Shown one piece after another: positions 24,093 to 36,800 of a stretch of 64,000 nt of DNA (the first letter of the stretch is position 1; the number at the start of each line of letters is the position of its first letter). The position numbers and the translations under genes are program-made. The DNA is from Phoenix dactylifera. Lineage: Eukaryota > Streptophyta > Magnoliopsida > Arecales > Arecaceae. The notes below the pieces were generated by a model. The model was not told where the DNA came from. It saw nothing but the letters and a program-made list of their open reading frames with translations, and searched no databases. Location of the stretch: contig NC_052409.1 in NCBI RefSeq assembly GCF_009389715.1, positions 4,205,775-4,269,774 of the forward strand. The letters are read 5' to 3'.

Positions 24093-24820
24093 GACATGCC
24101 GAAAAGGTTAGGTTTATCAGGAGGATTACTACTTAAAACGCAAAACCATCAAACCCATCTTTCTTCTCCCACGCTAATATTAGTTATGCCATTGTTCGTA
24201 AGATGACATTTTGAATCCATTAACTTAACTTGAAAAAATAATCCGAAAACATACCAAATAAATGATAAAATAATGAATAAATTTTCAATACCTAACACTT
24301 ATTTTTGGGTCCACCATTAAGGTATAGCCGTATGGAGGTGATGTTAATGAAGACGCAAAGGTCATAAGCCCATAACCTCACTTCATTTGGTTGCAGTTGC
24401 TCAAATTAATCATTTTTCTGGTCACCCTTCTCTTGAATTGAAAAGCCACTCGACACCTGAAGAGGATAAAAAAAAGAGAGAGAGAACAAAATCGAGCAAA
24501 TTTGGCTACACCCAGCAGAGAATAAGGATGCCCTTTCTTATGCCATGGAACATGGAGTTTAAATCTAACTTGAAGTGGGACAACAACAAAAAGATCAAGA
24601 ACAGATGCAGAAATCGATGGTTCGCTCATTTTACAAAAACAATAAGGTATCACCTTTCTCCCACAATACAAAATCTCAATGGCCAACTGCCCATAAATGT
24701 TAGTAAATTTTTTACAGAACATACTATTTGATGCCGTAGCCGCTGAGCTGAATGAATAAAAATGGGAACCTTGGATCCAGCAGGACTCAGTTGCTGTGTA
24801 AAATGGTAGAATTATCCAGT

Positions 24821-27800
24821 TTAGGTTCCAAAAATATGTCTATGGACGGGGGCATCAAAGTTCTGGGCAACCTCCATCCACCGCTTCTCTAGTATCAAAA
24901 GGTTATTTTCCGACAGGTGACCAACGAACAAAACAGGGTCTCCAAATGCACAAAAATCAAAATTCTTATTCTTATTTGGGCTGGATTCTTGATCAAAATT
25001 CTTTCGTTTCCGCTTTGCTCTTGCATTTTTGCTAGAATCGTACTTCAATAGATCTGAACCGTTTGGATATTCACCATCTTCCCGATTGATTGGCATCCCA
25101 AAGTCAATTAAGCACATTGCCCTGCATGTATATTAACATAAGGAGCAAAAAAGTGAGCAAAGAGAGTAATAAATAATTGAATTTGCAGAGTGCAACATGA
25201 GTCAGGCCTTAATCTTGCAACATACTAATGATTCCTTGGACAGAATAGAGATGCTAAGGCCCTTTCCCCTCATCATTTAAATGAGGAAATAGTGAAATGC
25301 ATAGATTCATGCAATCAGGAACAAGGTTTTAAATAGCTCATTATCACTATTATAATGGTTATAATGGCCATTATTTGCCTCAGAAAGCAACTTTTCAAAT
25401 TTCGACTATTAGAATACCACTGAAATATGGGCTGCTATAACAAGAAATAACCGAAAAAGTAACCACATTGTCATTCCATTCGCTTTTTGCTAGATAACAT
25501 AATATTATTTTTCCGACCGTATAATCACTTTTGGAGGGAATTGGAAGGGAAAAAATTTAATTTTGAAAATATTGATTTATTTAAAAGAAGGTACACGGGA
25601 AAATAATAGCCATTATTTATGCTAACAATAAGCTATAATGAGAAATAACAGAAAAATAAATGCCGTTACATTTTCCCACATTATTTATTTATCTCAATAA
25701 TGTAAAGGGGGGTTAGCTAAAATCATCATGACAGCCGTTGTAATGGTTATAACACTGTTATTTAAAACCATGATCAGGAATCAATTTCAAATTTCACATG
25801 GGGCATGATATTTGCAAAAATTAGTTGTGAATTTGCCATCGTTGCTGAGAGTTGCCTTATGAGCGATAAAGTAGGTCTGAATTTGAAAACCAGGAAGAGA
25901 AACTTGGAATGTACTAATCCTGAACCTGGCTAGACTGCAACTGGAGAACTTTTAGCAGGAAGAAGACCTTGGCATTAGACATTATCTACACTGCAATACA
26001 AAGCAAATGCTTAGAGTTCGGCCATGTGATGCCCATCGCAAAAGCCTGATGACATCTACTTTTACCCCTCACAGAAAAATATGAAATGTAATCTAGAGAA
26101 AAAAGGTAGCTGGCTAATAAATCCAAACAAGGGAACAAATATAGGGACCTGTCAGTTACATGGCTTGGTTGATTCCTATTTTCAAGGGATCCTAAATTGC
26201 AGCCACAAAAACAAAGCTCCCTTCAAGCCTCTATTAATGAAAAACTTTGATTATCGGAACTTTAAAAAAAATCATGACCTTCACAATGTACAAAGTCATT
26301 TCGACATCAAGATTCTTATCTTGCCTATAGAATCCTGGCAACTCTCATCCCATGGGAGTTGCCATAACTTCCAGTCATGAGAAGGAACCATCAGGGCACA
26401 CCATACGATCACGGGTCAACATCTGATCAACCGAAGCAATTCCAACTAAAACACATTAAGTCACAGCCACTAAGACTTTCCTCTTCACACCTCGCACGTG
26501 CCAAATTCTAGTTCAGATTCAGAAGATAAAGCGATAGCTCATAGATTGTTTCAGTTCGGTGTCTAGCAAGAAGCAGCAAGAGGAAGGACTCTTTAGCAAA
26601 CTAGAGCTGATGAGTGGATAAGATTAATTCTGTAAGAGGAATGAGACTTTGGAGAGGTCTGTGCTCTCGTAGGTGGTTGAATTGAGGAGGATGGTGATGC
26701 AGACAATCTCCTGGTCTTTGTTCTCTCTATCTTCCTTTGTTCTGTTTCTTTTGTGTCCTTCAAGGGTGATTCTTTTCACTACCTTAATGAGAAGTGTTTA
26801 GGCTTTGCCTAACTTTCACTCTCGAAGAGAAAAATGAGACGTTCGTTAATGAGTTTCGCAGTGATTAAGATCTAGATAAATTCTGACTGACAACAGATTT
26901 TGAGTGTTTCAGATGTGTCCACACCCAAAATATATGCACTATGACACCAATCCAAAGGCTCCAGGCAAGCAGAAGGTAACACAAAGTATGATTCGGAATG
27001 CCTAGAGTTGATAACATGATGAGAATGTGCCCCAGTAAGCTAGCTTGGCACCTGCCAATTCGACACATCATAGTGCATAGTGTATAACACCAAACCAAAC
27101 CACTCTCGTGGGAAGGGTAATTTACATACATACATTAAAAAACTTAATGAAGGCTGAATTTTCCATAGATTTCTCACCAAATGATGTATTTTAATAATCT
27201 TGCCAAACACAATAAAAATAAAAAGAATCACCAAGGAACTTAGAGGAAATGTGTAAGATATACAGCTCAAGGAAATTAAAGCAAATGCATGCATGCAAAA
27301 ATAACTAAGGCCGGTCATACCTTGCACTATATACAACAACTGAAGTTGACGACGAGGAAGGCGGAAAGGAGAGCCCAATCACTTCCCCTGGAAATTCTTG
27401 AAATCTTCTAGGTAGATGATAACTGTGGCGCCTTGACCATTCACCTAACTGTTTTGCTTCCACGTCAAACACATATACCTGGTTTGAAGATGTTGTGATG
27501 ACAAAAACATTGCTGCTCCTAGGAGGAAAACCACCAGCAGTAACAGAAGCATCATTCAACCTGGATATGAACCAGTGTTGCCTGCAAACAAAATTTAAAC
27601 CCATGTCAATAGACCTTGAAGGTATTAACAAATGTACAAATGATTAAGTGCAAATTGTTACTGCAGTTGTTTAACATAACTAAGATATTTATCACACGCA
27701 AGCCTATATCCTAAATACAGAAAGAATAATTACTATTTACCAGACAAGCATACTCAGGAAATAAGATTTTGGGGTAGATAACAATTTATTTTGCACACAA

Positions 27801-30800
27801 CAAGAATGAGACAAGTTAAACAAGCATGATTCCTAACCCATCCAAATATTGTACAAGACCGGTAAAAGAGTATATTACAGAATCAAGTAATCTAAACAGA
27901 AAAACTACAATGGATTTGCCTCTCTTGTTCCTTCGGAATTGCTTTAACACTAATCAATTTTCACAAATATCAAAATACCTAACTAGTGATGCATGCAACT
28001 TTAACTGCAATTATATGTTTTTTAAGAAAATGAAATAGAACATAGAATAGTTTCTAATGGTCAAGCATAGCTAACATTGCCTACCTATATATCTCTAGAT
28101 TAAATATATAAATGTCCCCGAAACAATTGATTGCAGCCAACCACTGCCCATCCGAACTTGTAAACATTCTTGTTATGGGAGGTTCACTAGGTGGAAAATT
28201 CATATCTTCCACCTTTCGCTGAGGGACAAAGGTGTGCACCAGCTCGGATTTTTTCACATCCACTACCTGTTGTCCCAAAGAAAAAGAAACAAGATTAAGA
28301 ACCTATTATAGATCAGTATATCATAAATGAAATGAATATTATTATTAACAGGTGCACAATGGTAACAGGGCATGTAAAAGGGTAGCTGACCAAACCTACA
28401 CACGTGCACAAAACAAGCACATTAAAATCTGGCTGGGCCATTAAAATAGCAAAACATCTTAGAGGAATTTAAAAAGATCCAAAATAGTGCCTAATCCAGG
28501 GCAATATCCAGCCGACCAATACTACAGCTAAATAGATTCATGCTAGATTATTAGAGGTATGGCAAAGACTAAGGAACTTACAAATATTTTTCTATCATGG
28601 CCAGCTATCATCAGGCGAGAGGCATCAACACTAAAAACCATACAGTGTGCATATGGCAATCCCTTAGGTAGCTGCAATTTGTCAATAGACCACCTGCTTT
28701 TTCCACCTTTATGCCTCCTTAATTCAAAGAGGCAGGGTTTCACATGATCAGAGTACGCCAAAAGCATTCCGGTGCTGGATATGGTGCTACATATGATTTT
28801 TCGGGATCCCTTGCTTTTAAGACGAGCCAAAAGTTGTGTTATTGTATTTCTTCCAGAAGACACACTCGGAGCCACAGTACCATCTAATTTGACAAGAAAA
28901 ACATCTAACCACACAGAGGACTGGACAAGTAACACTGAAGCACCATCTAGAACAGTATCATGTACCAACTTCACTGATGGCCGCTGAGGTGCAGGGCAGA
29001 TATCATGGGGTGAGAATTGGGTGAACTCTTTGGCAGAGTAAGCAAAGAGCTTGGTGTCATCACCTGCAGAAATAAGCATGGGGACACCTAAATGTGCCCA
29101 TTTGTGATAACTGAAATCAATAGGCTTCTCTTGACAGCGGACCCTAGGAACCTTTTCAACAGGTAATGCATCTGTCAAAGAAAACAGACGTGGAGAAGGA
29201 TCAAAATGTAAGTTCAACAACAACTTAAGGCAAAAGCTGACAGAACCGAAGCTTAACTAATGGGTCATCTCGACCAACCTTCTCTGCAAATAGGCACTGC
29301 CATTGTCAAGGCCCTGACATCATGAGTGTGAGCTCTTATATACCCAACATACACCCATTTCATTATTTGTTCCTTAGGAAGCTCGTCATTCCCAACACCA
29401 AGTGTTTCATTGGAGCGTTTATAAAGAATAACCTGGACATCAAGAAGAGTTATTAACATGATCAAATAAAAAACAGCTATATGAAAGATACTTTACACGG
29501 TTTGGTTACATGAGTTCAATTATATAACCAAGACTGACTGCCCTTCTTGGAAAAGCCGTCTCTAACCAAAATGATCTTGACCAGGAATCAACAACTTATA
29601 AAGAGCTAAATCAGGTTCAGAATCAAACATTGGAAAAGCCGTCTCTAACCAAAATGATCTTGACCAGGAATCACCAATTTATAAAGGGATAAATCAGGTT
29701 GAGACTAAACATTGGAAAGAATTTGATAGATAAATCAAACTTAGATCCATATAACCAATCTCAGACAGATGAGACATGTATTGACAGTTAAAGGTTAAGA
29801 TACATCATTCGAATTATCTTAGCCAGTGTACCTGATTTTACACAAAGCTTTCCACTTGCTAGATTTTTATTACCTTTTCACAGTTGCAAATTTAACAACA
29901 AGAATATATGTAGATCATTGATGTAAGATGATTAATGAAGTAATTACTGGAGATTTAACTAATCAACAAAAGGCAAAGCCTACTGCAAATTTTGGACTAC
30001 AAGCCTAATTAATGTTCTCTAATAACTTATCTCAAACATATTCTGTTCGCTGATGTGAAATTCTTTGTAAAGTATACATCTAATTGTTCTCGTATAGCAA
30101 GTCCCCCAGGTTAAAATCATGTTAGAGAATGAGAGAAACAATATAACATGAAGTCATGAACTACCTAAGGCAGCGAGACACAGCTAAAATGAAGATATGA
30201 CCTAGGCATGCTACTGCTTGTATGGGCATCTGCATCACTGATAGCATCATTTAGAAATTACACGTAAAATACAATCCTAAATTTATGAAGCAAGTTTATG
30301 GAGCAAGTTTATGCAGCAAGTTTATGGCTGCTGCAATAGCATAATACAAATACCAGGGGGCAACACCTAATATATGCACTGAATATGCCATAGGTTGTTA
30401 CAATAACAGACTCATACCATGGATGAGTAAATTATATATCTACAGAGTGCAGTCATATAGGGTCAGAGATATCATTCAGAATCTAACACGCAAATCCAAC
30501 TCTGCAAAGGGAATGATTAGTCAGTATTTTTCCCTTTAGTTTTCAAGATATAACTACAGAAAAGGCATAGCAATCTACCACGTCATCCAATCAGTTTATT
30601 TCTATTGGAAATACCTGATCCTCTATCCATTACTATCTTAATAGTTACAAGATAGCCAAGTTTACCAATACGAAGATTGCTGCTGCCTCCATAATTGAAT
30701 TAGATCAATTTTTTATTTTTATTAAATTGCCATTAAGTACTCTCCACTTCATTTGTATTTATTTCTCAACAATTCAAAGATTTCCTCCTCAAATTCAAAT

Positions 30801-33800
30801 TCAACACTGAATCATTCTTCTTACTAGTTAACAACAATATCACGAGCAAATAATACTCATTGTGCTTTCTATTGCTAATCATTAGGGCTATTGATGCGGG
30901 ACAGTTGATTTAGAGAAGAAATTAAGTAGGGGAAGGAGGAGGGAGGAGTCTGGAGTCCACCAGATACTAAAGCGAAGTCTCGTTTTTAATCCCCAAAATA
31001 TTCTGCTGAACAATAGATAAGGGGGTGCCATATATAGCCCCAATACAACTACCCATGATCCCCACAAATGAGATCATGTAACTACCCATGACCCAACAAC
31101 ATCATGGGTCACTACACTAGCTAAATACAATCAAACAAGCAAACAACTAATAAAATACGAAAATACATAAGAAATAAATGAAAATACGCAAGAAAATAAA
31201 ACTAGGGTGGCCAAAGTGCTATGCACGCCGGCGACGCCTGTATACATGCTGGAAACGGTGGTTTGTGTCCCCACCAACTCCCCTCAGCGGAGAAGAGTTC
31301 GCCTCTGGCGAAACGGATGTCTGGTAATGCTCCAACAGGTCTGAAGCAAGTCGCTGGAGCTCATCTCTGCTAATCCAAGTATCATCTGACGGAGGTCGAC
31401 CATGCCATCTGACCAGGTATCGCTGATAACCACCGTTCTGCGTACTAACAATCTGATCATCCAAAATCTGTTCCACTGTGTCTGTGATCTGCGGAGAAAA
31501 AGGTATAGGAGGCAAGGCAGGAGCAGGAGATATGTTCTCAAAATTGGATGTGCAGTCAGTGTCAGGCTCATTGAGCGGGTCTGTAGGAATAGTTGTCGGA
31601 CCTCGGTAGGCAACTAAGTCTTCTACGTTAAAAACTGGATTAATCCCAAAATCACTTGGAATATCCACCACATATGCATTAGATCCAACCCGTTTCAGAA
31701 TTTTGTATGGACCCATACTTCGGGCGTGCAATTTCCTAACGGCTCCTGGTGGAAACCGTTCAGGTCTGATTCTGATCATTACATCATCACCCGCTCGAAA
31801 TTCTTGATAACGTCGACGTAAGTCAACGGCCGTTTTATATCTCACATTGTTGATTTCAATTTTTTTCTTAATCTCTTTATGTAAATTTTGCATGTGTTGC
31901 GCAAAGGATTCAGCGGTCTCAGAGATTCTATTGTTAGGGGCTACTGGGATAAGATCAACAGGTTTTCGCGGTACATAGCCTAAGACAATTTCAAAAGGGC
32001 TCAAGCCAGTGGTCCTGTTTACAGAGCTATTGTAGGCGAATTCAGCTATGGATAAAAGAAGATCCCAATTACCTGGGTGGTCACCTACCAAACATCGTAG
32101 AAGGTTTCCTAGACTGCGGTTGACCACCTCAGTTTGCCCGTCTGTCTGAGGGTGATAGGCTGTGGAATATTTAAGCTTAGTACCCATAAAGTTCCAGAGG
32201 GTCTTCCAAAAATAACTAACAAATTTGACATCTCTATCAGTCACTATCGAGGTTGGAAGCCCGTGGAGCCTAACGACCTCATCAAAGATAATCCTCGCAA
32301 CTTTGGAGGCATCAGAAGTCTTGGAAGTGGGTAGAAAATGTGCCATCTTAGAGAACCGATCCACTACCACGAGAATGGAATCATGCTTACTTCTAGTCTT
32401 TGGCAATCCTAGCACGAAATCCATACTAATGTCCTGCCAAGGACGATCTGGGACAGGAAGGGGCGTATATAAACCAGTGTTTTGTTTGCGCTGTTTGGAT
32501 AGTTGACAAGTACGACACTGACTAACAATTTTTGCAACATTCCGTTTTAAACTAGGCCAATAAAATCTTTGTTCGACCATATCAATGGTCTTATTTCTAC
32601 CAAAATGGCCAGCTATTCCTCCCGCATGAAGTTCCCAAACAAGAAAATCTCTAAGGGATGTTTGAGGGATACATAGCTTGTTTCCTCGGAACAGAAAGGA
32701 ATCAACCACAAGGTAATCACTATAGTCCCTGGTGCGACCATCTAAGACGCTTGCATAGATCTCAGCGAAGTCTGGACAAGTTGCATAATCGTCAATTATA
32801 CGTTCAAATCCAGTAACATTTATGCTTACCGACAAAAGTAATGCTACACGACGGCTTAAGGCATCAGCTGCTTTGTTGTCAATACCTGCTTTGTGACACA
32901 ACACGAAGGTATATTCTTGAAGAAATTCAGCCCACTTTCCGTGTCGTGAATTCAATCGCTTTTGGGAATTTAAGTACCTCAAAGCTTCATGGTCGGAATA
33001 TAATACGAATTCCTGAGGTAGCAAATAGTGACGCCAGTGACGCAGCGCTTGTACAACTGCATAAAATTCTTTGTCATAGGTGGAATATTTTCGTTTGGCA
33101 TCATTCAGCTTTTCACTGAAGTATGCGACAGGATGCTTTTCTTGGCTTAAGACACCACCTATACCTATACCAGATGCATCACAAGAAACTTCGAAAACTT
33201 TAGTAAAATCTGGGAGGCGCATCACCGGGGCTTCAGTCATTCTAGTCTTGATCTCTTGGAATGCCCTTGAGGCCGCAACGGTCCAATGAAATTCACCTTT
33301 CCGGATACAATCCGTAATCGGTGCAGTGATCGTACTAAAATTCTTGATGAACCTTCTATAAAAGGTGGCTAGGCCGTGGAAGCTTCGCACCTCAAATAAT
33401 GTAGTGGGTTCGGGCCATTCAAGAATAGCTTGGACCTTCTGTGGGTCTGCTGAAACACCCTCAGAAGAAACAACGAATCCTAAGAAGATTACACGATCAG
33501 TCATAAATGAACACTTCTTAAGATTCGCATATAGGCTTTCTTTTCTCAGTGAATCGCAAACCAAACGTAGGTGCTCAAGGTGTTGTTCCTTGTTTTTGCT
33601 GTAAATTAAGATATCGTCAAAGTAGACTACAAGGAATTTACCCATGAAAGGTCTTAGTACTTGTGTCATAATTCGCATAAATGTACTAGGTGCATTTGTT
33701 AATCCAAAGGGCATGACTAGCCACTCATATAACCCATCCTTGGTTTTGAAAGCTGTTTTCCATTCATCACCTGGGCGGATACGGATTTGGTGGTAACCAC

Positions 33801-36800
33801 TCTTAAGGTCAATTTTGGAAAAGATAGTGGCACCTGCCATCATATCAAGCATGTCATCCAATCGTGGTATTGGAAACCGATATTTAACCGTTATCTTATT
33901 AATTGCCCTGCTATCCACACACATTCTCCAAGTGCCGTCTTTTTTGGGCGTTAGAAGCGCCGGCACCGCACACGGACTAAGACTTTCTCGGATGAACCCT
34001 TTTTGGAGTAGTTCATCAACTTGCCGTTTCAATTCAGCGTGTTCAATCGGATTTAGTCTATAATGAGGCAAGTTCGGGAGAGTCGCCCCTGGAACCAAGT
34101 CTATGGCGTGCTGAATGTCACGCATAGGGGGAAGCTCATCAGGAAGGTCCTCAGGAAAGAGATCCTTAAATTCTTCCAGAACATGATGAACTTCCTTCGA
34201 AAAATCTATTTGAACATCAGGAACAACTTCTTTGGACACTAACACAATGACTATGGATCCTTGGGTTGCTGCTTTCTCGAATTCCTTAGGACTAATGATT
34301 TGAAGGCGCTTTTCAACCTTCACATCCTTCTTTCCAGCAATAGAAGGTCTAGGCGGTAGAGGGTTTAGTCGAATTTTCTTTCCTTGGTGAACAAAAGAAC
34401 AGGAATTGGATTTGCCATAAATAGTCACATCCAAATCATAAAGCCACGGTCTACCAAGGATGATGTGTCCGACGTCCATGGGAATAACATCACACCAGAC
34501 CTTATCATTATATTCAGAAAAGTTGATTTGGACGAGGCAACGCTCAGTGACTGGTATAGCGGTTTTATCCACCCAAGACACATTATAGGGGTTAGGGTGA
34601 GGCACTGTCTTTAACTGTAGCTTCTTGACAGTTCTTGTGGATACAACATTGACACAACTCCCACTGTCGATGATAACCTTACAGCTATGTTCGCCACATT
34701 TGATATAGGTGTGAAATATGGATCGACGCCTCCAGTCATCATCTTCTCGCTTTGGTTGTGTAAGGACACACCTGACTACACCTAAAGGAGTGGAACCCTC
34801 AAGTGAGTCCGGTTCCTCACCTTCATCGGACTCTTCAGGGTCTATCTCTGGTTCATATACCAACTCATTCTCTTCATCATTTCTATCTTCTTCGATGACC
34901 AATGTTTTCTTAGTGGGACATTGACTAGCTCTATGCCCAAAACCAAAACATCTGTAACACTGATCTCGAGAAATTTTGGGTGGTTCACTTAAAATTCCCT
35001 TACTCTTTTGATCATTAATTTTTGGGGACTCGGTCGCTTGATTTCTGACATTGGGCTTACTCCAAGTATTAATCTGACTACCGTGGGTGTTCTTATAATT
35101 GGTCTCCTTAAGATCGAATCGCCTAAAGGTTGTCTTATTAGTATAACGCTCAATGTCTTGGACGAGTTGATAGGCATGTTCTAATGAATTGACCTCGCGT
35201 AAAATAAGCTCTTTTTGTAGATCATCTCGTAATCCGGACCTAAACCTAGAAAGGGTCAATTCCACACTCTCGCGTGCATCACATCGCATGAAGAACTCAT
35301 CAAAGCGAGCGATGTACTCAGACACAGGTTTGTTTCCTTGAATCAAGCGTTGCCACTGATCTAACAGGCGACTCTTATAGGATGTTGGGAGATATTTTTC
35401 TTTTAACTTCTCCTTCATTTCATCCCAATGTACCACAGGGGGTTGTCTAGCTCTAGCAAGCATATTTTCTATTGTGTTCCAATGTAATTTTGCAGGACCA
35501 ATGAGCTTCATTTTTGCAAAACGAACTCTGCGATCGTCAGACAAGCTATACCATTCAAAGTAATGGTCCATATCAGCGAGCCAATCGATGAAGACTTTTG
35601 GGTCAAGACGACCATCATAACTTGGTGCATCGATCTTAATACTGCGCATTACATGCTCATCTGGTGTCTCACGTGCTCTTAGATAGTCCCTTTGGTGTTG
35701 TGGCCCAAAGCCTCTGGGGCGGGACGGTTCAATCTCACCAAGTTCAGATTCTCCATCGTTGTGAGTAACTTGGAGGTTGGTGATTGAATTTTCAGCTATA
35801 GTCAAGCGAGTATTCAGCCTAGTTTCAAGGTCAGTGATTCTTGCTCCTAATCTGGTTTCCAATGCTGCTATGGCATCTAATACCTGTTGGTTTGGGTTGG
35901 TCGACATCTCATGTGAGTAAGATGTACCGCTGCGAGTTGTCATACTCTAGAATTCAAAATTCCTAGATATATAATTAACATTCAGAATAAAATCAACGAT
36001 GTTGAAATAAAGACGACTTTTGACGTAGTCTCGGTTACCTTCGAATTAGCACAGGTGATAACAAAATATCAGGACCTTAGGTACTGCTAACCTTGGTTTG
36101 GATCATGCAAAATCTTTGCAGGTTAATCTAATGAAAGTGGGGTCCTTCAAATTGATTTGGGTTTCACCAGATTCAAGTAAAATTTCCTAGTTGCCTTTCG
36201 AGGATTTGAAAATAATTTGTAAGGCTCAATATGTGTTTTCAAGGGGCATAGGCTTTTATAAAAGTAAGGTCCTATCTCAAACCGACAACATGAAGTGAAA
36301 CAATAATAATCTAAAGATAAGCTAGTTTATAGGGAAAGGCTGAAAAATAATTATTTAAAGGAAAGATACGACCTCTTCTTGCAGATCTGAATCAGTGGAT
36401 GAGTTTGGATGGCAAAGTGTAGGATGCAGAACCGGAACCCGACGATTTGTAGAAAATGCTGCTGGAAGATGGCTGACTGCAGCGTCGTTGTAAAAGTCCA
36501 ACTCACGGCTGGGTCTGGATCCAGATGCAGGGCCTGAAAGCGAAGCCCGCAAAACACTGGGCCAGAAGATCAGCTCGGCCCGCGTGACAACAGGCCGAAC
36601 ACAGGCCGGCCCACTCGCCCGAAAAGCAAAGACTAGAGGGGACCCGAAGCTTCTGGATGGCTTCGGATCCCGCTGTGCGTCGTTGGGTGAGGAGCTTCTG
36701 ATACCAAGGAGCTGAGGGTGACACCGGTGGAAGAAGAGAGGGGAGATCTCCGTTTTGGGGAGCGAAGAAAGCGGCGAGGGCGGACGATGGAGTCGGCAAC

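Larger units (their letters stand above)
21640..24820. other. Intergenic region between ABCF3 (5' end) and UTP4 (3' end)
   Basis: It holds the ABCF3 promoter side, a 17-bp direct duplication near 22672-22706 (CTGCCAGGTACTTTGTT), coding-like relics at about 23611-24092 and a 58-bp tandem repeat at 23852-23995. No complete gene is seen. The open frames in both directions at 24380-24730 look accidental. Confidence 0.5.

Noticed and set aside
24378-24731. Overlapping 114-codon frames on both strands
   Set aside because: Equal length on both strands with no motif or splice context suggests chance.
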